Below are positions 1-11,827 of a stretch of DNA of 64,000 bases, piece by piece (the stretch's first letter is position 1; every line of letters begins with the position of its first letter). Location: contig JAXBDG010000007.1 of NCBI GenBank assembly GCA_036320915.1, forward strand, positions 186,001 through 250,000. Direction: 5' to 3'. Origin of the DNA: Linnemannia elongata (lineage: Eukaryota > Mortierellomycota > Mortierellomycetes > Mortierellales > Mortierellaceae). The position numbers were made by a program, and so were the translations under genes. The notes below the pieces were generated by a model. That model worked only from the letters and a program-made list of their open reading frames with translations, searched no databases and was not told the DNA's origin.

Positions 1-1085
1 TGCATCCATGGAGGATCTGTCGATCGTCTACGCCATCATCGCCGGACGTGACAACCAGGTACCTTTTACACTCTTCTAAAAAAAAAAGATACAAGTATGA
101 TTTAGAGTTGAGAGCACGAACTATCTTCTCACACGCGTTATTTCTTCATTGACAACTCGTAGGACCCCAACTCGCTTCTCCAACCAACCGCCGTCCTACC
201 TTCGCCTACTAACCTCATCTCCAGCCCCCAGAAGGGACAGTTGCAGGGATTGCGTATTGGAATTTACCGTCGTTGGTTTGAGGATGTGACGCACCCCGAG
301 ATCGCTCAGGTCTGCTACAAGATGCTGGACAGCCTTGTCAAGGACCATGGTGCTGTGTTGGTCGATATTGAGATCCCCGAGCTCTTTGAAAACGGCAAGG
401 CGCATAATATTACTATTTCCGGCGAGATGCTTTCCAAGATCAGCGTACGTATTGTCTCCTCTAGAGTGTTGAATGTAAATGCAATTTGCTACTAAAGGGA
501 CCACGAGCTAAATGTACACTTTTCCTTGATTCTGAATAATAGACTGGCCGCAAGAAGTTGAACCATCAGTCGAGACTGGAATTGGCAATGGTTGCTAGTT
601 TGCGCATTCAGGACTACGTGAAGGCACAGCAACAAAGAACACGCAGCATCCGGTTCTTGGAGTCACTCTTTGGTCACAAGGAGAACGACCCTCACCATCA
701 CGCACAGTACCCTTGCCTCGGTGGTCACGAAGCTGGTGTGGTCGATGTGATTGTTACACCTACTATTGCCAACTTGCCACCCAAGGTGCATCCTGGCGCC
801 GAGTCCCACGGCGAGTCAAACTACTTGAACACCGTCAAGGGTATGCAGTACATGATGATGGCCAATTTCACGGGTATCCCTGGTATCACTGCTGTTGCTG
901 GTTACACTGCAGAGGAATACAAGCACATTAACGGCGACCGGTATGAGACGGGTTTGCCGATCGGTATCCAGTTCATGTCACAGTGGTGGGATGAAAAGCG
1001 GTTGATCCATGTAGCCAATGTTTGCGAGCAGGTCTTGGAGACGCGTCAGAAGCCCAAGATCTGGTTGGGCGACTATGTTCTGTAG
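1..1085 (+). CDS. Amidase-signature hydrolase, fatty acid amide hydrolase-like (5' truncated by window edge)
   Basis: Three exons are visible: 1-58, 163-444 and 543-1085, with GT-AG junctions that keep frame; 293 C-terminal residues are present. The protein would hydrolyse amide bonds, probably of fatty acid amides such as N-acylethanolamines. The first visible exon carries the alternating hydrophobic block followed by RDNQDPNS, as in amidases after the catalytic Ser-Ser-Lys region. Exon 2 has LRIGIYRRWFEDV and exon 3 has DVIVTPT and GLPIGIQFM, the order seen in plant FAAH-like amidases. The catalytic triad lies upstream of the window and cannot be checked. Odd: about 20 His-rich residues (near 678-737) sit just before DVIVTPT, where relatives are shorter; this may be an insertion or a missed intron. 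A general amidase of another specificity remains possible. Confidence 0.88.
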
Positions 1086-1647
1086 AATCCCTCTCCATCC
1101 TTTCGTCCTACGCGAGATCTCATAACACCCTTAATAAATCCATGTCCCTATGTACAAGACCCATCCGGCAAAGCTATCCATCTGTTAAAAAAGGTCGCGT
1201 CAGGATCATGTTGCGGTGGGTGTGTCCAGGTAAGAGCAGACGTGGATGTTAGCCAAGCAGCTACCTTTGTATGAGTGGATATGTTTTCTACGCACCTATA
1301 GTCGATCGATGGTTGCGGTCGTTGTTAGCGAGTGATGGATGTTTTGTTTTTATTTGCACTTTACCAATCAATGCTCAAAGGTCTGTGTGCCCCCCCCTTC
1401 CTGCATGCTGGTTGATGCACAACCTTGACCCGCTCTGTATATGAATGCATGTGCAATTATAAAGGGTTGAGAAATCAAACAGTCCTATACCTGTAAAGCG
1501 AAAGAGTGAGTCCATGAGAAAGAATGAAAGAAGAGGGGAAGGCCATTCTTTTTCTTTTTTTTTTTTTTTTTTTTTTTTTTCCCTTCTTTTTTTTGTCTTT
1601 CATTCTTCAGTTCCCTTTGCTCTCCTCAACAACAAACAAGCACAACA
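1086..1647. other. Spacer with 3' UTR of the amidase and promoter/leader of the STM1-like gene
   Basis: No open frame resembling a protein is seen. Near the right end is an uninterrupted run of 26 T (1555-1580) flanked by more pyrimidines, then a CA-rich leader just before the next ATG. A pyrimidine-rich promoter or leader is common in highly expressed fungal genes such as ribosome-associated ones. No TATA box was assigned. Confidence 0.5.
1133..1138 (+). terminator. Poly(A) signal AATAAA for the amidase gene
   Basis: A canonical AATAAA hexamer lies 48 bases after the stop codon. The position suits a short fungal 3' UTR. No transcript evidence is available. Confidence 0.45.
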
Positions 1648-2639
1648 ATGGCTTCAACAAACATGTTTGACCTCCTAAACGACGACGCGCAGGACCAGGA
1701 GATCAAGGTCCCCGCCGTCGCCAAGGCTACTCCCTCCAAGCCTGCCGCAAAGGCCACTCCTGCCGCTGGTGGTGCTAGTGGTGCTAACCGGTCTGCTGGT
1801 GGAGATAACAGAGGTCCCCGCAAGGATGCTGGTGCTGGTGGTGCTCGTCAGAACAGACCCAGACCTGCCAATGATCCCAACGAAGGTAATACTCATACAC
1901 GATACCCATACAGCAAGTACATACACTCTCAAGGAAGAGCAGGATAAAGGGAAAAAAAGAACACCAACAAAGAACAAAAACGCGCACACGATACGGTTCA
2001 ATTGCACACGCAAGCAAAAAAGCGACCAAGTTTTCCCTTGTACTCACACACCACCACCGCCACCATCACAACAACAGCAAGTTCGCACTCACATACACGC
2101 ACAAGCGTACTCTCAGTCACTTTACTCTCCCTGCCAACCCTCCCTCACACCCTTACTCTCCACTTTTGCGACAATGGCTAATCCCAGAACTGGGTCGCGC
2201 GACAAGAAAAAGTGATCTGAACAGAACTCCATCAGCAAAACAAAACATATCCCTCTCACTCCCTTTGTATACATGAGCAAACTCTCCACAAACACCTGTA
2301 ACCGATTGGAATCAACCTTACTCCTCTTCCTGCTCCACAACCTCATACTTCACCTCAGGATAAAGTCAAACACAGTTTTTAATTTGGGCGTGAGAAATAA
2401 CTGGTTCTCCGGTCCAACTTGGAACAACGAACGAGACACTGGTGCCGGAGCTGCTCTCTTTCTCACTTTCATTTCTTTGCTTCAAGGGTGTATATACAAG
2501 TGAGGAGGACTGATGGGATACATCGATACTACCTTTTTGTTTTACTTGTTCCTTCCCTTCTCTGTTCCCATGGAGAGAGAGAGAGAGAGAGCGGTGATTA
2601 AGAGAAAGAGTGTGGAGGAAGCCTGAGGGGGAGTGGTTT

Positions 2640-2679
<40 letters not shown>

Positions 2680-4275
2680 CGGATCGGAACTCGCGTGGGT
2701 ACTCTGCGCCTTGAGGGGGGGGGAAAAAAGAAACTGGGGTTAGACACACCAATCAATCCGGACAGGCAGAGTTTTTTTTTGTTTTTGTTTTTTTTTGTTT
2801 CTATCGTTGTATTCATGCAAACCGACAATGGATAACCCTCCCTTCAACAAACAGCAAAAGTATTTGTTGCATTTCTTTCGTTTTACGTTTTTTCACCAGC
2901 CTCGAGGCTCAGCCCAACTCACCAGCCAAACCATGACCAACAGACTGACACGCACACATGGAGCGATTCGAGCGACTGCGTTTTTATCAATTGAGCATGC
3001 AGGGCGGGCATTGAGCTTTTCTAACCTTGTTTTTTGGGGCCTTCTTTTTTGGAAGGACCCTGCAAGGAGAAGCCCAGTTGATCGCACCTTGGATTGACTG
3101 AACTGACCTGAAAGAGGAGGAGAGAATAACAACAAAAAGAGGGGGCTAGAAGCCATAACACGAGACACGCGACAGATTAGGGAGTGATATTAAGCAGACC
3201 GGGAGGAAAGCACAACTACTCAGGAATCTCATTCTCGCGGATGGAGAATGGGTCAATTGGACCCCACACAGGAACATACAAAGAGAGAAAGGAGAGCCGT
3301 TGGTCCAATACCACATTACACTACACTCTATAGAAGGAGACTAACAACAACTTTGTCAATATCAATCAATAGCCCCTCGCGGACCCCGCTTCGATCGTGC
3401 CCCTCGCGGTGAGGGAGAGTCAACTCCTCGCTCCCATGGTACCCGTGGTTCCCGTGGTGTTCGCGGTGGACGCGGTGGTGCCCGTCACGGTGGATTTGAC
3501 CGCCACTCTGGAACTGGCATTGTTGACAGTGAAAAGAAGGAGCACAACCGTTTGGGTGATGCTACCACCGCTCCTCTTGAAGGCGAGAAGGATGCTCAAG
3601 AGTAAGTGACAACGCTACACGGGCAGTAGTCAAGGAGATCATGGATTACGAACCTTCGACAATTAGTTCATGTTGACAGGAACTTACCGATCTCGTCATA
3701 TCCATCACGGATACTGCCAGGACAAGCATACTCAACAGACACAACCCTTGTCCGATATGTTTCTCCATCATAATAGGATCGCCAGGGAGTCTGCTGCTCC
3801 TTCTCCCGAGCCCGCCGAGCCCGAGGTTGCTGTCAAGACCTTGGATGATTACCTCCAGGAGAAGGCCGCCAAGGCTCTCAAGCTCTCGCTTCCTGAGACC
3901 CGCGCTGCCAATGCTGGTGCCGACGACTCCAAGTGGAAGGACGCCAAGGTCCTCGAGGTGGAAGAGACGACTGACTTTATCAAGATGGGCAAGGACTCTG
4001 TCGCAAAGTCTCGCAAGGGCAAGAAGGAGGGCAAGGTTTTGATCACGGACATTGACTTGCGCTTCGCCGAGCCAGCTCGCGAGCCCGCCCCCCGTGGCGC
4101 CTTCCGTGGAGGTCGTGGCGGTGGTGACCGTGGAGGTCGTGGCGGACGTGGAGGAGCTCGTGGCGGTCGTGGAGGCAGCAGCAACCATGCCTCGTCTGGA
4201 CCTCGTCGCAGCGGCGGTGGTGCCTCTGTCAACGTCGACGACACTGAGCTCTTCCCCAGCCTTGGATCCCAGTAA
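1648..4275 (+). CDS. STM1/SERBP1 (HABP4)-family ribosome-associated RNA-binding protein
   Basis: The gene has three exons: 1648-1885, 3373-3601 and 3777-4275 (an acceptor at 3786 also keeps frame), giving 321 residues. The N-terminus MASTNMFDLLNDDAQD has the FDLL-plus-acid start typical of Stm1-like proteins. Exon 2 encodes Arg-Gly-rich sequence and the family signature FDRHSGTG (about residues 121-128) followed by DSEKKEHNRLGD. Exon 3 has the TLDDYLQEK segment, a Lys-rich part and a long RGG/RGGR tail (about 4097-4170). Family members bind ribosomes and mRNA, clamp idle 80S ribosomes and influence translation. RGG tails are commonly arginine-methylated. Intron 1 is 1487 bases, very long for a fungus. 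The family call is firm; the exact paralogue is not. Confidence 0.9.
1886..3372 (+). other. 1.5 kb first intron of the STM1-like gene
   Basis: The donor is GTAATA and the acceptor CAATAG; joining 1885 to 3373 restores a codon for Ala and continues the Arg-Gly-rich protein. The interior holds GA and GT dinucleotide repeats (2574-2591 and 2641-2680) and oligo-T tracts near 2770. No snoRNA boxes or protein-like frame were recognised. Confidence 0.75.
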
Positions 4276-7272
4276 GGAGGATTACCTGCTAAACACCATT
4301 ACGAAGAAGCAGATGAAGATAACCCACTACCACTCACCCATTACCTTACCTACGCCCAGTTGCTCTATCGAAAAAAGAAGTGTTTTGTTCCACCCAAAAA
4401 GACGCATTTGTGATAATTTTTTCAAAGAAAATAACACGATTCATTCATTTTATCATCAAACATCGGCCAATGCCTTCATCGTTTCTGGAGTTGAGACCAT
4501 CTCCAGGCAGGGTCCTGAACGAGATGTCAGTGACTTGAGTGTCTTGCGTGGCAATGTATGTTATGGCACCACTAACCGCACGGTGACCCGCCCATTCCAT
4601 TAGTTTATTGCTTTCTGTATACAGTACGCATATATCCCCCCCCCCCCCCCATATATTCCTTTATTCCTTCCCCCCTTCTTTCTTGTAAACCACAAAAGGA
4701 GTCCTGTATCTTATTGCTCAGTGGGCAAACCCCTCCTCAATATTCCTTTGACAAGTTGATGCCCCTCTCTTTTCCTATTGCCTTTTTTCCTCTCCCCCCT
4801 CACTTCTTCCTTTTTCCTTTTTTCCCCTCTTCACTTTACTCGTTCACCCATTTTCGAGCAATTTATTCTCCACCTGTTTATTTTCTTGTATGTGTCCTTG
4901 CCTATGTATATTTTTTTTATTTAAAATTGATACCCCCCGAAGCCCATTTTATTTTCCACCCCTGTTGTAGACAACTTTCATTTCTTTGTTTCCTTCTTTG
5001 TTTCTTGTCCATCTTTACTTCCTCACTGTTACCATCACTTTCTCCAACACCAATCCTTCTTGCTACTGCATATCTTAAATTTTCTCACAGCACAGCAACG
5101 CGCAAGGTGAGGGAACCGAACATCTTTTATTGATGGACATTTTTATTTGAGACATAGGCGACCGAGCTCTTCTTGTGACGCGTGTTTATTGGCTGGTGAT
5201 CGGGGCTTCTTCAAAGGGAAAAAACGCGCCTCTCGTCTGACGCGTCGGACTCACAAAATGGAGACGAAAAATAGTGGCAAAAAGCTGATGAAGCGGAATG
5301 AAGCTGTGGCCTCGAAAGTGATGACACTCATGTTGAAAGAAAAAGGAGAGGAGGAGTTCATGAGAATAGTTTGGTCACAACCGAGGACAAGTCGAATAAG
5401 CCGAGGCCAGATGGAGGAAGTGAGATTGCCCAGACACATGTGCACACGATGGTTAATGGCAATGGATTGCATCTCCTTTGCGCACACGTATACGCAAGTT
5501 TTCCCATTGACTTCCCCGAGACACCCCCTGTTTTCTCGTATATATTTACTCGCTCGGGCCAGAAGAGTGCGTCAATAATGGTCCATTCCTTGTTTTTGTT
5601 GTACTGTGGACACATCCACCCAACAACAGGCGTTACTCTTTCCCTTACGGTAATTTTTATGCTTGCCCACCCCTTCCTTTTTCTCATCCCTTCCCTTTCT
5701 TCCACCCCTTTAGCACTCCCTGTCTTTTTCTTCCCTTTTCTTTCCTTCCCTCCTTCGATCGTCCCACTGCCTTGTTATCAAAGTATTACACCTTCCCTCC
5801 AGTCAAAAAATTGTCCCGCCCATGAAAGAATAGACATTACGGCTGCATGGATATACCGTTGTTGCCTTCAGTTGGTCGAGATGCAAAGCAAAGACCACAG
5901 AGGGGATCAATATGAATACTGAGACATGATTCCCCCACGCCCAAGGCTGTATTCTTACTCTGACACTACATCCTTCCCGCTCTAATTACAATTGACATGG
6001 TCAATGCTTTTACGAGCTGTAGAGGTTATCATGAGGACGTACCTTCTGTATTATTTATCGCGTTTGGTTGCGTGCATAGCCAATCCTGGTCCTTATTCGT
6101 TTGTCACTGGCCCCTTTCTCCTCTCACTCCCCTAATCTTTCAAGGAACTTTTTTTCCTTACCCCTCACTCTCTCACATACGTACACTCTTACCTTCTTAC
6201 TTCAACAATCGTCTACCAGACATGTGCAACGCACAAATATTCTTCCCTCACCCCCTCATATCACCCCTCTCTTTCCTCTGTATCTTCTCGTCTTTCCTTC
6301 GCCCCTCTTCTTTTTTCTGTCTCCCCTCTTTTCTCTCACTCGATCATAACCCCTTTCGTCAAAGAAAGAAACGGATTACTGAACAATCGAGTAAGAAAGA
6401 AGTCGATCCATGGAAACTTCGTCTACTAAATCCTCTCTACCAACAACACACCATTTGCAAGGCAGAGCAAAAAAAAATAAGTGGAGGAGTATAACACTAA
6501 GCAATTGCCTTCTCTCCGCCATTTAATATCTCATCCCCCTTACACTTTCTCATTTCCACCCCTTTGCTCTCGCCACTCCCTACTGACCACCTTCTTTATG
6601 CTCGCGCCTTTTCTTACCCCCATTCTTTCGTTTTATCGAGCGTCGGTTTGTTGGTTATTCTGTGAGTGACATATTGCCCGATGTGAGTGACATATTTTAC
6701 AATTGCACATATGAATTGATTGCGGAGTGGTGGAGAAGAAGGATGAGCGTGTGCGCCTGTTCAATTTGCATGTGTGCGAAATGTATGCTGTGGGCTTTTT
6801 TCTCATCCCTTGGACAACATGCAAACAAGTTGTCTGAACTGTACCTTTTCTGATAACAAGCAAAGTAGGGAGAAGCATCTGTGTGTTGCTTGCTCTTTTT
6901 ATTTTCTTTTGTTGTCATTCGCAACGATATTTCTCCTTCTTTCTTCCATCTCTACTTCTCTTCATTGACTCGTCATTTATCCATTAACAAACTCTCCAAC
7001 TCTCCAACTCTCCAACATTTTTTTTGTTCTTTCCAGCTCCTACTATCGACAACCTGTTCCATTCAACACTCACACATCTTTCAACAGGACGAAACTCGGA
7101 TTCAAGCACTCTGAAACGTTCCATAACACCGAACCGTCATCATCGCTATACCCATCCTTTGTTATCTGCCGTCCTCGTAAAACACGAGCTTTTCATTTGA
7201 CATACTTTGGCAAGGAAACAAAGAGCAACAGTAGTCTTTTAGAAACTTTGCATCAGCCAGCGGTGAAACAGG
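4276..7272. other. 3 kb gene-free spacer, pyrimidine-rich
   Basis: A run of 14 C (near 4637-4650) is followed by long C/T-rich stretches. Several open frames exist but encode only Phe/Leu/Ser/Pro low-complexity sequence without family features. The last 250 bases before 7273 hold a short tandem of CTCCAACT units (about 6991-7015) and a possible 5' UTR intron end at TTTCCAG near 7035. I see no gene. Confidence 0.5.
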
Positions 7273-10200
7273 ATGGCAAGCAATGTTGGTACCGGAATGG
7301 CGGTGGATCCAGGTCAAGGACCGGGTCATCATTCCAACCTCCAGCAACACTTACAGCAGCAGCAACAGCAGCATCGTAATGTGCACTTTGGTGGATCATC
7401 TTCGTCTCAGCAGCAGCAGCAACAACAGCAACAACAGTCTTTGTCACACCATATGCATTCTCATATGGGTGGCCATAACCACCACCACAGCCAACACAAT
7501 CACCACCAGCAACACCAGCAACAGCACATGGATACATCTGGACATCCAGCCATGATGCCTTCCTCGGCGTCTTCTTCGTCCATTTCTTCTTCGGATGCTC
7601 CTGGGGGTAGTTTTGCACCTCGCTCGGTTTCGACATCGTCCTTGTCGCAGCTCGGCCATTCGTCGTCGTCCCAGCAGCATTCGCCTCAGTACTCGCATGC
7701 ACCCACTTCGTCTTTCAGCATTCAGCAACAACAGCAGCAACAACAGCAGCAACGCCCCCCCATCCCTCCTAGTCATCATCAGCCTCGTCTCCATCATAGT
7801 GTCTCCGCGGGGAATATTGCGATGATGGCTCAATCCGGCCGTTATGGTGGTGGATCCTCTGGCGTCTCAGGAGTTTCGGGATTCGGTGGTGGTGGCGGAT
7901 TAGTAGGAGCATCTTCTATGAACGCAGGTGCGATGGCGCCACCAAAGAAAAAGGACCCCTATGCGACAGCCTGGAGAACGTACTCCAAAATCGCCGAGGA
8001 GTTACAACTCCTAAACCCGGACGGTTCTCTCTACCCGATCTCGAAGGAAGCTATCCTCAAGTACCTCCACCACCAGTCCAAGCGGATCAAGTCGAGTAAC
8101 TTGCACTGGTATGTCAACGGACTCAAGAAGCATCAAGAAAACTTGGGGTTCCCTTGGGATGATGTTCGGTATGACGAGCAGGTTGTCGGGTTGCTGAAGG
8201 AGTTGACACTGCATCCGGTCATGATGGCTGAGAGTAATGGTGGTGGTGGAGACGATGATCACCATGGGTATGGAGTTAACCGGCAGCGCCAGGGCAGCAG
8301 TGGGATGTATCCTCTTGGTGCCGGAGTTGGGGGTGGTAGGACTGGTGGACACCATTATTCGTCGTCTTCGATTGATACCACTCGGATTGCCAATTTGTCC
8401 ATCTCCCAACCGTCCCCCTCTCAAGCACAAGCTCAGCAGCAACAGCAACAACAGCAGCCGCAACAACAACATGGTCAGGCGTTTGTCAATGTAGGATTGA
8501 AGCAGCAGCACCAGAGTCATCAACAATACCTACAGCAGCAGCAACAGGCCCATCACCACTCCCAAAGGATCCAGCAGCCTCCGCCTCCCAAACCGTATTA
8601 TCATTCTGCTCCGATCCAATTGCCGAATTCGTCATCGTCGCCGGCAGGTTCGGGTCTACATGCGAGGACCCCGAGCACTCAAGACCTGCCGGGAGCCTCG
8701 GGCGGGATACATCAGGGTCGCACTACTGCTACTAGCGGAATTCAGCAGCAACAGTACTCTCAGCAGCAGCAGCAGCAGCAGCCATTGAGCCATGCGCTTC
8801 GATCTGAGCCCATGACCGGTGGTCCTCAAGTCAGTAGCGCTCTGTCCAAGCGCAAGCGAGACGATTTTGCCTTTAAAAAGCGTACGTGCTTCGTTCCCCC
8901 AGGCTTGGTTTTTACTGCCTTTCTGTCGAGATTGTCTCTCCATGATCTAATTTCTTTCCGCTTCTATTTCCTTTGTTTTAGGCCGCATGCCTTCATCTAT
9001 GAGCATGGAAGGAGACGACCATGACGAGGATGACTTGCAAGATGACGATTTCAAGGACGATGACGACGATGATCTGGACGCGCGACGTGGAACTGGACAC
9101 CATAACCATCATCACAACAACCGTGGCCACCACCAAGATCCGGATGATTCGGATGAGATGGAAGACTCGAATCGATACCAGCCCTTGAAGCGTCGCGCCT
9201 CGACGGGGACTCTACTCAATCAAGCTCGTGCATCTGCGGTACGTTTGTTTCACAACCCTCCCCCTTAGCTCTTTTCTTAATACCATTAACGTGGCAGAAC
9301 CACGCAGTTTTCTAATATTTATTGTGTATGTGTGGTAATTATCTATAGGTTAAACATGTCCCAGGACCATTCGCAATTGACGGAGGACATGCCCAAGGAT
9401 CAACGACCCACCCTCATATTGCCTCTGCTACTTCTGGTAGTGGAACCGCACAGCCTCACAGAACGCTCCACCACCGCGTCTCGTCTTCCGGACTCAGTGG
9501 CGCCGCGAACCGACATCACAACCTGCAAAGCCATCGGTCTCATCAAAACCTTCATCACCATCTTTCAAACAACAACAGGAGCCAGCACCATTCGCAACGG
9601 CAGCATCATCTTCGGTCACCTTCTCCTGAATTTCTGGATACTACCTCTCCTCCCTCACACCACCACCAGCGCCAGAGCTCTTCCTCTATGGGAGAATCAT
9701 CACACTCTCAGAGGTTCCGTCGCCCGAGCGGGGGCAGCAGTAGTGTCGGCGCCGCTACCGGCGACGATACTGAAGCAGATGGTCCGACATCCACCTCTCT
9801 TCGAGCGTCAGCCGGAGTTGTAACTCCAAACCCAACAGCGAGTGCACAAGCACCAATCAAAACGGCAGGAAAGACGACAGTGCAGTTCTCGGATGTGGTC
9901 CAATGTGCATCCCAACTACAGGCCATGTATGGACACAGGTGCAAAGACCATCCTTGGGGGTGTGTCGAGATCACGGAAGATCGGCACCTAGAACTGACGA
10001 TGAAGATGTACCTTGATTGGGCTGGTCTTGTTGTAAGTATCGACTTTACTCTTGTATCTCAAAATGTTTTTCTTCTTGGTAGGTTACTTGTGATACTCAA
10101 TGTGATTTTTTTTGTTTGTTTTGTGTGAGATATAGGCGAGTGAGCGGCTGACGATGGACGAGTTGCCGGACCTGCCAGACTTTAGGGACATCCATCCTCG

Positions 10201-11827
10201 ACCTTTGGTTAGTGGACCCTCCAGCGGCGGCAGATTGAAGCGTATGGCGTCGACGCCCCTCTCGTCCTCACTTGCGAGCATCGCCAGAGGAGACCATTCC
10301 AGTGGAATTGACTCTTCACGATCCATCGCTACCGCTGTCACTCGTGGTGAGGGTGGTGCTTCAGAAGAAGAAGACGAGGAGGCTACAACGCCGACCCGCA
10401 CGACAGCAGCATCCTACTTTGGACCATACCGATCTCCATCCTCTTCTTCGCCTCAGAGCCACACGACAACCGTGACGACACAGGCACACGAAAAGGACAC
10501 TCCAACCTCTGAGGATGGACCAAGCGGAGATGGATTGGTTGGCCAACACCGAACTCGCATGTTGACGGCATCACCGCCTCCACATACCATCTTGAGACCT
10601 GCCTCTGCGATGGCGGGGCGGTCCCGACCTTCTTCGCCCGCTGGTGGGTTTACCCTTACTTCTGCTGAAGCAACTGGGAAGAGACCGATGATGATTGCGC
10701 GTGCCAGGAAGATGCCGAGTACGCCTAGTCTGCGCCAACAGCATCAAGATCACCAGTATGTGGATCATCATCAACCCTACCGTAATGACTCCTCCTCATC
10801 AGTGGTGTCATTGAGAGGCCATCTGCATAGTGGTTCGACCGTGTCTGACGACACCCTCTCTGACGAAGAGGAGGAAGAACCGGAAGGTGATGAAGACGAT
10901 GACGTGGAGGAGGACGATGATGTGGATGTGAACCATTACGCATTGAGTCCCTGGGCGACGGCACCGGCGTCCGTCCTCGCAGACGCTCGGCTCCGCGGTA
11001 GTCGCAACATGGGCCCGACGGCGCTTCGACCAATCACTACACCCACTCCCGCAGGGCTGTCCGTTGGTGGTAGTAATACTGATGAAGATGCAAAGAAGAA
11101 GGTGCGGTCTAGACCTCAAGACGAAATAGACGACAGCGACGAAGCAGACTCCCATAGAACTACTGCGATGGGTCTGGACCCTGAGAGTTCTGTCCTCCAG
11201 ATAGGCGACCTCCGTCATGCCCTCCTAACTCCAAAGGGGAGAGACGACGATGGAATTGATGAACCAGTAGAGGTAGCAACCCACGTCTTGGACTCGATGA
11301 TAATCGGTGGTCGTCATCGCCATCGCGCAGAATCATCATCGTCGTCGTCGTCGCCGGAGGTGGTGGCCATGGAAGTTGATGAGGACATGGAAGGAGGAGT
11401 AGGTGGTGGTAGTAAAAAGGAGGTCAGTGAACTGCCATCACTTCAGCAACAGCAGGCGCAAGTGCTGAATGAAGTCAAAAACGGGAGGAGTCATCAGGAG
11501 CAGGAAAAGGGACTAGAGCTGCCAACGACAACTACAGCGACTGCCATTAGGAATTTGGCACAATCCCCAAATCACAACCAACAACTAAAGCACCCAATAC
11601 TATCATGCTCGACAGAGAACCAACACCAACTACTACAAGAACAGCAACAACAGTCAGGGGGGACAATAGTGCCAACAAAATCGCTACCTCCGCCTCCTGA
11701 GTCAGGGTTGATGTCGTCGTCGACTTCCTCCTCAGACAATGAACAAAGCCGACTTCAAGAGCGAGGAGGAGGAGAACTTGGGACGACGGCAACGACGAGG
11801 GAGTGTAATGATGATGTAGTTATGTAA
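7273..11827 (+). CDS. Large Gln/His-rich putative DNA-binding regulator with a recombinase core-binding-like domain
   Basis: Four exons (7273-8881, 8982-9238, 9349-10032, 10136-11827) join in frame to 1413 residues. Gln/His/Ser low complexity fills residues 15-200. Residues about 224-315 form the one globular block: DPYATAWRTYSKIAEEL, then PISKEAILKYLHH, then LHWYVNGLKKHQENLGFPW and a run ending in GLLKEL. Its order (aromatic-rich first helix, YL helix, helix before a G-x-P turn) resembles the helical core-binding domain of tyrosine recombinases. No catalytic Arg/His/Tyr domain follows. A second compact block, CKDHPWGCVEITEDRH to about LPDLPDFRDI, spans the exon 3-4 junction (residues about 797-868). 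Acidic Asp/Glu runs occur in exons 2 and 4. Function unknown; a nuclear transcriptional role is inferred from composition. Confidence 0.78.

Noticed and set aside
3777..3790. A single certain acceptor for STM1 exon 3
   Set aside because: AG at 3776 and at 3785 both keep frame and differ by three residues (IAR), so the exact acceptor was left open.
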